From Anas platyrhynchos (Eukaryota; Chordata; Aves; Anseriformes; Anatidae), in NCBI RefSeq assembly GCF_047663525.1, contig NC_092588.1, positions 92,377,501 to 92,441,500 on the forward strand: DNA of 64,000 nt, read 5' to 3'. Position numbers and translations under genes: made by a program. A model generated the notes under the pieces. That model was given only the letters and a program-made list of their open reading frames with translations, was not told the origin of the DNA and ran no database searches. Positions 48,897-61,900 of this stretch are shown one piece after another (the stretch's first letter is position 1; each line of letters opens with the position of its first letter).

Positions 48897-49730
48897 AATG
48901 CTGATCCTCTTGAGGGTAGGAAGGCTTTGCAGAGGGATCTGGACAGGTTGGATCAATGGGCTGCATTCAATCGTATGGGATTCAACAAGGCTGGGTGCTG
49001 CACTTGGGTCATAACAAGCCCATGAAAGCTTGGGGAAGAGTGGCTCGGAAGTTGCCCAGCAGAAAAGAACCTGGGGGTGCTGGTTGACAGCTGGCTGAAC
49101 ATGAGCCAGTGGTGAAACCAGGTGGCCGAGAAGACCAACAGCATCCTAGCCTGCATCGGGAATAGCATGGCCAGCAGAACCAGGGAATTGATTGTCCCCC
49201 TGTACTCAGTGCCGGTGAGGCCACACCTCAAGCACTGTGTTCAGTTTTGGGGCCGTCACTGCACAAACGATCGGAGTTGCTGGGACATTCAGAGAAGAGC
49301 AATGCAGCTGGTGAAGAGACTGGAAAACGGGGTGTGAGGAGGGGCTGGGGGCCCTGGGGCTGCTCAGCAGGAGCCTGAGGGCAGAGCTCCCTGCTCTCCA
49401 CAGCTGCCTGAGAGGAGGCTGCACCCAGGAGCAGCTTGTTGCTCTCCTTGCTCAGGTGACAAGCAACAGAATGTGAGATGACAGCCCCAGGCTGCACCAG
49501 ATGGGTTTGGGCTGGGTGTCAGGAAGGATTTCCTCACAGAGAGGGCGGCCAGGCCTTGGAAGGGGCTGCCCAGAGCCGTGGTGGGGTCTCCATCCCTGGA
49601 CGTATTTAAGAGTTGTGTGGATGTGGCACTTAGAGGCGTGGTTTAGTGGTGGTAGTGTTAGTTTGATGGTTGGACTTGATGATCTTAAGGATCTTTTAGG
49701 TCAACCTAAATGATTCTGTGGCTCTGTGAA
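48897..49730 (+). mobile_element. CR1 LINE, decayed, plus strand
   Basis: Alignable in order with the young CR1 at 24957: GAGGGTAGGAAGGCTTTGCAG (about 48913), the region around CCCCCTGTACTCAG (about 49196), the ORF end and a final ATGATTCTGTGGCTCTGTGA. It is 5'-truncated. The ORF2 frame is broken by frameshifts and stops, leaving only short pieces such as 49122-49337. The middle (about 49335-49480) differs most, suggesting another subfamily or much decay. The left boundary is approximate. Confidence 0.9.
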
Positions 49731-52700
49731 ATACAAACCTATAATGGTGGGTAAGGACTTCTAACATGGGAAGTTGGATAGCATGTTTACCGTGAGAGGA
49801 CACTCACCAGATACATAACCCTGCTGTGCGATGGAACTAGAAACTGGGGGCACTTTTAATTTCTGACTTGGAAGCCAGCAACACTAAGCTGAAGTGTCAC
49901 TGTCCACACCTAAAAAGCATTCTGATTTTTGTTCCCTCTTCATTCACCTTTCTTTTAGGAGCAATTTATTTTAAATTGATTTTGCTATGAGTGGGTCTGC
50001 TCAGAGGCAGTACACCTGTTACATATATTGAGAAACTGACTCCTGACTTTAGTGGGAGCAGGTGACAGTGTTTTAAATTAAGCTGTCCTCACTGCAACTA
50101 TCCTTCTTTCCTTTATCTCCCCATCCAGCCATAAATAACCAGGCAGCAGAAGGCAGGTAGTATTATAAATTGTCAGGCTACACAATTGCCTCATGTTCTG
50201 CATTCTGTTCTCCTTCCCCATTATCATCCATTTTAAACTAGAAGTTCATCCATTTGTGGCTGTGCCATAAGGGTACATCAAATAAATTGGTATTGTATTT
50301 AAAAAGTATTAAAGAATACAAATATATGACAATATATTAATAATGCTCGGCAACTCAAAAAAACTCATACGAACAGGAGAGTAGTGCTTTGTTACTGTCA
50401 TTTAAAGACCAAGGGGAAGAGCGATTATCACTCATAGAGTCTCATTTAAAAAGATGAGTGCTGGTTTCATTTGCTGTAGTGGCCCATGATCTATTAGCCC
50501 TCCATTTCCCTTATACAGTAGGTGTTCTTCTAATAAAGAGCTCACTATTTACTTCTCAAATGTCAGTATATCATCTGTCCTATATCTTCAGGGTGGTTCT
50601 ACTACCTGGTTGCAGGCATGAATTGCAATGAGATATGGACTTCTTTTTTTCCAAAGTGATCAGCTGGAAAGGCATGGCACAGCAGCTGCTAAGCTGCTGG
50701 GGTGTCTGGCAGGGGCTCCATCCTTGGCTAGCCTTGTCTTGCTCTTGGGCTTGTACTCACTCTTCACTTCTTATCGTGGCATTTCAGGCCACCTTGGTCT
50801 GTTCCATTCCCCCTTGTGAGGTGTTTTGCTGTATTTTGAGAGACACTCTAAGAACTGTAACCTGTTTCAAATAGCAGATACTTTCTTAAGTATGGCTTTA
50901 CTATCATGTAATGTACATGGATTAGGTCTGAGTTACATAAATGAGCTCATGCTAGTACCTACAGCTCATTCCCTACACCAGGGCTGGAAGGTGACTGTAA
51001 CTTCCTGCTCCCCATGCTGTTGCAGGCTGCTGTATGCATGTAAAAAGGACAATCCCAATTGCTCATCAATCCAAAGTTTCATCTTCCTGTATTATAAAAT
51101 GCAAAGTTGCACTTCGGTTCCAGCCTGGAATATGGACCTGCATTTGTCAGCTGTATAATGCTGAACATATGAAAAAAAAAATATGTTTAGTTTACATGAG
51201 GGAGAACATTGTTTAATTCCTATGTCTCTTCTCATAATGTTTGCAATGTGTCTTTCCAGTCTCCCTTGCTGTTTCATAGTGATATTTTTTTTTTCAACAT
51301 TATTATTTTTTCCCAAGGAGCCAAACGACAGAACAGCATACAAAGTGCAGTTACCTAAGTGATTGCACTCACTGAAAATGTGCAAATCCCAAGGCCAAGG
51401 CATACTTTGTCTGCTTCCTACCTGTGCCTAACATGTAGAAAATGATGAATTCTGTGAACAACTCACATCCTTCTTGGAAGAAAGAGACAGAACAACATCT
51501 ACCCTGTCAGAAAACTTTCCACACTTTCATTGTCCAGAATATGATTGGCATCTTTAATTAAAGTCTCAATAAGTGTAAGAAGACAAAAACAGGTTTGGCC
51601 TAAACAGTCACATTCCCTGGTATGCCAAATGCATGGGTAAGCCAGCTTGTAGGTGAAGGGGACTGAAGTGGGTGCTGACAGGTAGGTGGATTTTTTGTTT
51701 TTCTTTTAATGAGTAGGAGGTTCCAAAATGTGTAGTCATGCACAAGGCGATAGAAACATCTTAACTATGCGGCCCATTTCCTAGTAGAACTGTCTGTTTC
51801 CCATTTTGGATAACCTTCCAGCATTACACAAAACCCCACAGACTGTATTCTGCTAACAAACAGTTTTAGAGCCACACACCCCTCCAATTGCCATTGAAAT
51901 TTAGATGGAGAGAGATGGTTTGCATGAAAGTGATGACACAATATGGTCCATGATCTTAACAAACCAGGCTGATTTGCCAGATGGGTTTCTACTGTTGGGA
52001 GCAGACAATGCAACACTTGTGTCTGATTTTTGCAGCTCCAGGGATGGAAACCGTAAGTGGTATCACTGAAAGTAGCCGGACATTGGTCAAATTGCTTCCC
52101 CTTATCACTCTTCCAAAAGTCTTTAGAACTGTTTTTGACAGTGAAAATTTGTGCATAAATATGCACAAATGCTAACTTGAGAATTCAAAAAAAAAAAAAT
52201 AATCTGTTTCTACATACTTGAGCCAAGCTTTCAGGATATCTTTCATGCCATGCTTTTTGTGCAGTGCCAATCTCAAAAAATTATACAGAACTGTTGAGAA
52301 AGAAACTGCAATACAGTGCTTCTGCTCTGCAAACTAATAACATCTGAGAGGCAGCATGATCAGTTGGGCAGCATGATCCTCTTCTTGCTTCCTCCTTTTT
52401 CGTCTGATTTCAGTGGTTAAGTCACAGCCTTCAGAAGTGACTTTTATAGAAACAGTCACTGATAAGATCAGCTTTAGCAGGAGGAAGATGATAAACTTTT
52501 TTATATTTGTGCTGTCAACTTCCAGGAGAATGAAGAACTATTTAAATAGATGCTCTGACTCCATGTAAGGAATCACTGGCCCTGGGATGTGAATACCAGA
52601 ATGACAGCAATGATGTATTCCAGGATGGAGACTAATCAGGAGATGAATATGTGTTTGTCCAGTTCCATGTTAGTCTTGTTAGTTAAGCTGTCTAGTGAGA

Positions 52701-52798
52701 GATACAGATGGGGGCAGAGGGAGGATTTGTTATCTGCTATAACAAATCAGTCTATAAATAAATATGCTATGGAATGAGCACCATAAAATGGGGAAACT

Positions 52799-52876
52799 GT
52801 TTTTTTGTTTTGTTTTGTTTTGTTTTGTTTGTTTTTGTTTTTTTTTTTTTGTTTTTTTTTTTGTTTTTTTTTTTTA
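52799..52876 (+). repeat. TTTTG/T-rich simple repeat
   Basis: About 78 bases of T runs separated by single G, starting as a regular GTTTT array and becoming irregular. Confidence 0.9.
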
Positions 52877-55462
52877 ATTATTTTTAGAGAGATTAGGATG
52901 TTCTTTTATTCCACCCAAAACCGGAGGCACTCAAGCTAATGAGTGGGAGATGATTGTGAGAGATCAGAAGCAGGAATCACAGTCAGTAATAATCTTTTTT
53001 GCTCTGCTTCTTGCTTGCAAGTAGGAAGCTTTTTCATAGAACTCACTGATAAAATGTGAGTTGGCCCTGGTAAGGGATGTTAAGGGTAGATCTGGCAGCA
53101 TCATGGGATGAGCCTTAAACATAATTTGGGGGTGGAAGGGAGCTGTAAGTGAAATATAATTATGGCTTGCCTGGCTGATAATGCTGCCTTGAAGTTGCTC
53201 TCCTTCCTGTATTGTGAAGACAGTTTCAGTGCAGCTAGTAATGCTGTTGCTAACCAACACATGAATGTGAACACTAAGAATATAAAACCACTGGCATTTT
53301 TAAAGAGAAAATGCGAAGGGTCTTCATCTGGAATATATTTGTACTTGGTAATAGCCTCTAACGGTGATAAATGTATGCGTAATATCATTTCACAAATGAG
53401 AGGTTGAAAATGCAAAAAGATTCCTCCGTGTACCCTACGTGTTTTTAGGGTTCCTGACATTGAGGAGGTCTAGCCCAGGCTGCCATCTAAAGATGGACTT
53501 GTTCATTTCCATGCAGATCTTTCTCTTCAACCTGGTTAGTAGTGAGCAAAATAATAACAAATATGGGAAGTGCTTATATTTCAGGAGACTAGATCTTACT
53601 TATAAACAGAGGAATTGCAGCACTAGTCATAATGATGTATTCAGTCTATCATCTTTAATAAGCTCCTGATGCTCTGCTCCATTTGTGCCAGACAGCAGCC
53701 CAGCACAAGCATGGGAGATGAAAGTTGCCCTTCAAAGCTGGGTCCATGACAACTTGCATTTCACCTGCATGCTCTGCCAAGCTGTAGTGCCGCACAGGGC
53801 CTGTCTCCACAGCAGAACCAAATTTGTGCTACCCTGCTAGTTTTGGGCACCGCCTCTCACCTTGTGACTTAGGAAAACTCATTCTGTGTTACCAAAAGAG
53901 GAACAAAGACAGAGATTATTGCAGTACATGAATGCCTAAAGAGCAACTGCAGAGAGATGTGTTCCATATTTAAGTGTTGTTTTCAAATCCACGTTCTTTT
54001 AAGAAGAGTCAGAAAATCTTGACGTTCCCCCAAATCATCCTTGAAATCATTCAAACATGTTTTTCTGAGACTGAGAATTAACTAGGATTGAACTATGTTT
54101 GATGTGAAGTAAATACTTCACATCAGTAAATACTAACTTGTTCCTAGTCATTCAGAATAACTTTTTGAATATGTTCCCTTGCATGAGGCACAGCAATGTA
54201 CATGTAAAAGCAACCAGAACCTAGATAAATGTATTCCTATAACAGCAATACAATCCTGTTTCCTGTTAGGTGTATTTCTGATGTACGTTTTATGTTTAAT
54301 CTCCAATTGTTATACTTGGAGCGAAGTCCAAGCTAGACATGAGAGACTTCCGAGGAAGTGCAGCCTCCCCTGGAGTCACCACTTCCCTCCAAATGCCAAC
54401 TACATCACCACATGAGTTGTCTACAGGACCAGGTAACATCCGATTAGCCGTGGGGAAAGGGTCTGTGGATGGCTGACGCCTTTTCTGCCTTTTCTCTTCC
54501 TTTGGCCCTTTGGCTTTACTGGCAGTCATGTGTTGAGGCCAATGGCCAACCCCATGTCAAGTCGATGCAGCTTGTACCACCCTTCTGCTTCCATGCTCAC
54601 TCTGCTCATCTCTGCTATATGTTCTTCTCTCAGCTGGCAAAATTTAACATCCCCATCTCTCCTCATTAGGACTTCTTAATTCTCTGCCTTGTTTCTCTTA
54701 GGCTCTTACATCATTCAAGGGCATTTTAAAGCACCTGTCTCAAGCAGATCTGCCATCTGATGGTTTTAAAAACTTAGTATATATATATATATATTTTTTT
54801 TTTCTTTTGGGGAGCAGTCTCTTCTGCTTGGGGTGAAAACAAGCTGTGCTCAAGCATTACTTCATGTCTCTAAAAATAAAAGTTGGCTTTCAAAGTGCAC
54901 ACATGCTCCCTCTCCCTCTGCTTCTCTGCCCCCCCTCTCCTTCCCTCTCTCCACTTGCTTCTTTCTGCTGGAGAGACGAGAGGACTTGGCAGCTACTGAA
55001 GATGGATCCTAAGTGGTGCACAAGTGCACACATAGCAATTTGGCACACAGCAGGGGCTGGGGGCGGGAGGCATTTTGGATTTGTCAGCTCATCGGCACAG
55101 CTAGGTTCTTGTCAAACAGCAGAAGTTGCACAAGTCCCTGGTGGCTGAGATACAGTTGGCAAAGCTGAATCAGTCTGGAAAAGCAAAGATGCGAGGCCAT
55201 AGGATCATTTCTTCCCCCATGCTGCATCACAGTTCTCAAACAGGGTTGCAGCCTGGTGTTACCTCCTCAACACCCACCCTCTTTCTTGCGTAGTGGGCCC
55301 CAGATTTTATGTCAGTTTTGATATCCGTTCTTTGCCTGTGTATCTTCACCTCCCTGTATTCATTTATCAGCAGTTGTATTAATTGTGATTCTGTGGTAGT
55401 AACTGCTTAGGAAATGCCTCACAATTAAGGCATTCTGCCAAGTTGAAGTCCAATTGCCAAAA

Positions 55463-55488
55463 TATGTGAATATATACATATTCACATA
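55463..55488 (+). repeat. Perfect hairpin, 11-bp stem
   Basis: TATGTGAATAT (55463-55473) pairs with ATATTCACATA (55478-55488) around loop ATAC. A 14-bp palindrome follows at 55495-55508. Confidence 0.8.
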
Positions 55489-55689
55489 CAGACATACATG
55501 TACATGTACATACAGACTAGCTGGAAACTTGAGTATTGATTTTGTGTTGTTCATAAGAATTTATTTTATATATTCTACCAAAATAGCAACAGTTTGCAAA
55601 CATCTACCTCAGAGTGTGCTGTTGCTGTAGTGTGGTGTGCAGGGCTTTTTGTTGGGTTCAATTCCCTTCAGACAGTGAAGGAAAATTAA

Positions 55690-55727
55690 CCCCCCCACCA
55701 ACCCTCTCCTTCCTCCCCCTCCCCCCG
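55690..55727 (+). repeat. C-rich polypyrimidine tract
   Basis: Several C runs of 5-7 separated by short pyrimidine spacers. The minus strand could form a G-quadruplex. Confidence 0.75.
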
Positions 55728-56717
55728 TGTGCTAATCACCAGGTGGTTTGGCAAAAGAAAGAAGAGAGACATAAGATGTAATGTAGATTGGCCTCATCTT
55801 CAATATAAATTATTTACTTACCTGTTTAGTGCTACTAGGATGAAGTGCAACTGAGTATACCAAATTACAGGTATTTGGACACTTGTAGCAAAAACCTGGG
55901 GTACCTCCACAATGAGACAGAAACCAAGTGTGGCTTGTGAGTGCTGGGCTGACCACATCACAGGAGACCATACATGCCCTAGAGAAGTTGTGATACCATT
56001 AAAAATATGTTAATAATAATAATAAAATCAAAATATATGTGAGAAAACTCAATGATAGGGTAAAATCTCTTGGGAGATTTACATGCAGGTACATCTACAG
56101 GAGCAGGTCCAACTTTAGCCTGATGCCAGAGCCCAAGTAGCTTGTTTCATAGTGTGAGTGCTTGCACGTTACTGAGTGATAATACCAGCTGTGCTTACGT
56201 TCTCAAATTGCAGTGAGATGGTGGCTGTAAGGGGACAGACTGTGCCTGCAGGAATGTTTGGCTTGCTGCTAGACCCAAGAGCTGAGTGCTAGAAACAGAG
56301 TTGAAACAGGAAGTAGTTTCTTGAATCTATTATTTATTAGACCTCTCTTGGAGAATATGGCTTTATGTCATTTTTTTTGTTCTGACATGTTTACCTTCTT
56401 ATGACATGCATTGGCATATTGCCCCATATACATTACAAGCCCAAAGCAGACAGCTAAATCCCAGTGCACCCAGAGGTGAGATAGTGTCTTACCATCACTC
56501 AAGCTTTGCGACTAGATTCTGTCTTCACTTGGTCTTAAGCTGTTTGCAATGGGAAGCCTAGCTAAGGACATGCTAAAGTATTTCCTGAAATGGATATGCT
56601 ACCCGTGCCTCAGCAAAAAACATCCTTCATTAAATTGATATTTGATGCTTTTTTCTTTTAAGGAAAGCTATAATTTTCTTCCTCAGTCAGCTTAATGCCT
56701 TTGAAAGAAAGTGAACA

Positions 56718-56765
56718 AAACAAAATCAAAACAAAAATCACAACAAAAATCAAAACAAAATTAAA
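56718..56765 (+). repeat. Imperfect (CAAAA)n
   Basis: Repeated CAAAA and CAAAAAT units, the plus-strand counterpart of the GTTTT tracts elsewhere in the window. Confidence 0.8.
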
Positions 56766-58885
56766 GATAATTGTTTATATAGGTGGCTGCCTGTGGTTAC
56801 TTAACAGCTTTTGGCACATCAGAACAAACCAGGCTTCCCACGTTCCAATTTGGTATGTACTATAAGGGTTGCAAGAAGTCAATTTGAATCCACATTCCTT
56901 AAGAGAAATGCTCATTCTCTAGAAAGTTGGGTTATGTAGCTCTCATCACTTGACATCTTTTCTCTGAAAGGCTGTAAAATGCAAAGAGAATTGTCAAACT
57001 TACCTAATGCTATTTGAAAGCTTTAAATGCTAATTATGTTGTGACGATTTAGTCTTTAGTCTAAAGATAGATATTCTGGCAAAATGATATATTTTTTTTT
57101 AATGGAATGATTTGAATGTTTAGTCAGGGTAGAGACTATTTGGCTATTGTAGTCTGGTGAGACCATCTTGACTCAGTTGGGTAAACAAACAACAGCTTTA
57201 AGGGAAAAAGAGAACCTGCCCAAATCTTGGCCCGATCTCTATGCTGCTATCAAAAGAGATTTGGCTGTGAAAATTAATCAACTTCTTTTTTCCCTAGGGA
57301 TCAAAGGGGTTACTCAGAGGATGCAAGGGGAATGTAGGGATTCAGCTGTGTCACATTTTCTAATATAGCTGTCTAGGGAGCCTCCCACATTTTACAGAAG
57401 TGGAAACATCCAGTTTAATTTCATCTTTCTCAGACTGTGGCAACGTTCTTCTGAAGAAGACGAAGTTTCTCAGTGTTTACTTTTGGTGTTTGTCCCTTTA
57501 ATTCTCCTACAGTTTCACAAGTGCTTCTGGTATACTTTTTAATTTTAGCTTGCAATCACATTTTTCGAAGAGGTACCATCTGTTTCCTGACATGGTTTAA
57601 AATAACAATCCAACCAACACGAACCCCACAGCAACACTTTGCACCTTTCCCAAACTAGTATGATGGTTTCCCCACCTATATTTCTCCACAAATACTGCCA
57701 CCATTGGATCTCATCCCATCTGATAGGCCTCGCAGAAAGAGGGGGTCTTGCAGCTCTTTTATCCTGAACGGAGTCATTTTAGGCAAGCAAAATGGATGCA
57801 TCAAGAAAAGCTCACAGCAAGGACTATGGAAGATCTGCTGTGAACTGCTCAGAGAATTTGGAGCTAGAGCTCACGTTCATATTTAAGCTGCCCTCTGGTG
57901 CTTATTGATGCAGCAGTACATGCTGTTATTGCTGCCCCCAGTGCTTGGAGCCCCCTGTGATGCCTGGGGAGCAGAGGAAATCAAGTACTGCAAAAATTCC
58001 TTTAAAAAAGAGAAGTGGCCCAACACTGTGGGTGTTTTATTTCAGGTAGGACATTAACATGCTATGTTATCACTGCAGGTTATGCAGTGTGAGAAAGTTT
58101 TCTTGATTTTGGCTTTTATGCGCCACTTAGAGCACTGGCTTGTTGTACCTTCTCACTGCATGCAACAGCACTGTGCGTCCCTGTACTTTCCCTGTAAGAG
58201 CCTGCCATCAGGTAGCGAGATGGTGTGGGGCCCAGGTTTGCCTGCGGGTCCTGAGGACCAGAGATCTCAGTACTGAGGCAGGAGAGGCAGCAAAATGCAA
58301 ATGCTCCCAAATCTATCTGTGGCTGGCAATTTTGAAAGGGCCAAAACCACTGCTGGGGGGAAAATTTGGCTGAGGTGATGAACTGGAAAGGACCACTCAT
58401 GGTTCTTGGGCTTCCACCCAGATTCCCCAGCTGGTGGCACCACCCACACTTTACTTGTGTTTTCCCTTTAATTAAAGGCAGAGAGGGACAGTTATGTCCT
58501 CACGAGCTGCTTTGTGGTTGGATCACACTCCTGCCCTGGCTAATATTAGCTGCACAGCTGATTGTCATGGTTTGAGCACCGCAACAGGTGCAGGAGGGCC
58601 ACAGCGCTGGAATCCAGCCCGGCCCAGTGCCGACGCTGGCACTGGCCTTCCCATTATATCAGAAAGGGCTGCGTCCCCTTGCCACCATGCCACAGCCCAC
58701 TCAGCTTGCCTCAGCTGTCCACGGGGTGTGGAGCGGGGCAGCAGGCACCCTGGAAGCAGCAGAACCGTCAGCCTTGCAGTGGGGAAAGCCCAGAGAGTCT
58801 GGATGCAACCGCTGCTGCTCAGTGGACAGGGTAAGGAGAAGGCCTTAACACAGTTCCAGCTGCTCTCAGAGGAGGGAGACAGGGA

Positions 58886-58937
58886 AAAAAGAAAAAAGAA
58901 AAAAAAAAAGAAAAAAAAAAAAAGAAAATAAAAAACA
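58886..58937 (+). repeat. A-rich purine tract
   Basis: Interrupted A runs with G spacers over about 52 bases. They generate Lys-rich or Phe-rich frame artefacts. Confidence 0.9.
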
Positions 58938-61900
58938 ACTATCAGTAGTGCTGATGAGCAGATATAGGCTGCATTTGCTCGTGTTGGCCCTGGTTTCTTT
59001 CCAGCGCAGCAAAACATGAGCACCTTGTTGGTGTTGGTGTTGTTTTTTGCATTAATTTTAATTGGTGTTCTCTACGTTTAAAATGCTTCTGTGCAAAATT
59101 ACTTTCAATTCCAATGGCGATTAGATAGCAGTGACGTGTTTTAATAATAAACATGGGAGAGATATAGAAAACGAAATCAAATGTGCTGACTGTACTTGCG
59201 GGGAGGGAAGAAGCACTGCTGCTCTGCTCTGAAAGTATCCGATCTGCCTGCTCAGGGATAGGGTCTCAAGTCTACTGTCTCCTGACGGTTTTCTTTTCTT
59301 TCTGAAAGAGTAACATTAGCTTCTTGTGGTAAAAACCGCACAATGTCAAGGTGGCGTTTACTTAGAGAAGAGGGGGGAGCTGAAAGGCTTGTAGTGCTTC
59401 ACAGGACCATTTCTGGTACCTGTTGCTGCTATGTCACTCTCTCCTCTTGACTGCGTGATGTGAAGCAGGGCCAGCAGGCAGACCAGAAGAGATCAATGTG
59501 CCGCTGTATGGCTCCCCCCAAAGAGCATGCACACATGCATGCACTTGCATGGCACCTAAATGCATGCTCATGTGTGGCATGATGCAGGTTTGCTTGTGGA
59601 GTTGAGCAGGCTCTGTGTGCAGTGTGATAGCCTGCTGCATGCTGGAAGTCAGATACTGCTGCTTCTTCTAAATTAAAACAAAAAACATTAAAAAAGTCAC
59701 GTCTGAAAACCAGTGAGTTCTGCTCTGAGTAGGTGCATGGCCAACAACAGAAGGTCAACTCCAGCAGTGTTCCTAGAGAGCTAGATCGATGCAAGACCCA
59801 CTGAAAACAGTGGCAATTTCTCCTTTGACTTGGAAGGCTTTGGTTCAGTGTTCTCCTCACCAGTTCCATACATGGGTAGTGGTGAAACAATTTGCTGGGA
59901 AGTTGTGGAAAAATAAGTAAGTGCTATCTGGGCCAAAGAAACACAATGTGGAGCTGATGAGGAAGGTACTAACTCCACGTGTGGCAGGTGCCTCTAGGCA
60001 CAGTCTAGGAAATTTATTTCCGTGAGAGGTTTCTGTCTGAAGTTGTTAAAATTTTAACATTGTCTTGACCAGACAAAGAAACTGCCTCAGTGCTGCTTGT
60101 GACAATTGTGTGGTGGGTCATGTCTGAAAGCCCACCTGAATCTCCCTGCTGCAGGAACCACAGGGTCTGTGGGATCCTTCCTGAGCTAGGACCTCTGACT
60201 GAGGACACTGTGCTACTGTAATAATATTACTGTCCTGCTGCTCATGACCTCTCCACAGCCAGCACTGTGCTGGGGACTTGACGTGGTGGTTTGGCAATGA
60301 GGACACTATGTAAACTATGGTAATCCCATACATCTCTTACGCCTTGGCTCATGCTTCCAGCCAAGCCTTTCTCCAGCTCCCTTGCTGCTTCCCACTGCCC
60401 ACCCCCCCTGGTTTCTGTTGTCCATATTTTAATATGCGAAGAAGAATTTGCTGTACCCTAAACTAGTCTTCAGAAATGGCAGGAGCTGCTGGGCAGGCTT
60501 GGGCCAGTGCTGAGTGCTGGTATATTGCTGATGGGAGGCTTGTCAAGGGCAAAGAGAGAATACATGGCCATCTCCCTTTGAAAGTCATTTATTTGCAACT
60601 TTGAAAGCATCTCTCCAAGCAGCTCAAAGACAGGCCATTTGCAAATTTGATGCCATTTTTTAGATGCAAGTGTATTTCACTGCCAGTATACTCCCGCAGG
60701 ATAGTAGCAGTCTATGAGAGCCAGCTCTATTGCCTTACAAAGTATCTTGCATCCAGCTAGGAAAGAACAAGTAATGTGAATCTCCAGTGGTGCTGGGGAC
60801 ACAGTAGATCAGAAAATCCAGGATACAAGGCAGCACATTTAATTGTTTATGTTTTTGCCATAATGATTAAAAACAAAACAAAACAACAAAAAATATCAGA
60901 ATTGCAGAAGTTTGAGAAGATTTAAAATGCTTCTCCTATTTTGCACAAACATTGCTGATCTTGGATAGAAGCTAGAGGGCATATCCAAATAAGTTTTACA
61001 ATTAACTTTTCATAACCAAGCAGGTCATGCAGTCATTGCTGTATCTGCACGATTCTTTTTTTTTTTTTATTTTATTTTATTAAAATTATGTATCGGTTTC
61101 ATAGGAAACTGACATTATGGGTTTATGGGCTCCTGTATTACGTGATGTAGTACATTACATTCATAATTTACCCTGCCATCATAATCTAGTAATTTCTTGG
61201 GTATTTAGCTTGTAATATCACCACAACATTATGAGAAAATCCAATTACATTTCTGAGCAGCATAGGAATCCCCTCTGGTACTGTAAACACATCACCTGGT
61301 CAAATTATTTTAACTCGGTGATAAGGAAATAGAAGAATATACTATAATAATATACAAATTGAGGTACTGAGGAAGATGATCCTTTTTGCTTCATCAACTG
61401 TTAGAAACATCTATATATATATTCTAGGGCATAGGAGTATGTACATGTGTGCATTTAAGAGTGTGACTTGTATAACCTACAAAAGCATGGGCTAGCAACT
61501 CTTAACTTCAACCTTCTTAGGATCCTGATGAGGATCAACACCACTGTTGATGAGGCTGATGATAGCCAAGCATGCAAGCAAGGTATCCCTTGGTTATATA
61601 TTGACAGTCCTGCACTTCTGTGGATTTGTAAAGGAGCATTTCTTTCCCTTTCTGTCACAGAAAATCTGATGATGTCTGCTCCTCACCAAGGTCTAGAGAT
61701 AAAAAGAAAAAGGCTGTTTGGCACAGACACTGGGAAGAAAAGACTGGGACAGATTTTCCACCAGGTGCTCCCCAGAGTGAAGGCAATTTCCAGACAAGTT
61801 TATTTGCAGTTACAGTTGTGTTTTGTTTACAGACTCACACCTCCTAAAAAACAGAAGAGGAAGGGGAAATTACTGGAAACAAGAATAAGAATGCATGAAC

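Noticed and set aside
58494..59023. Overlapping ORFs of 145 (plus) and 152 (minus) codons
   Set aside because: Frames on both strands run into the A-rich purine tract, giving Lys-only or Phe-only ends. No domain is recognised.
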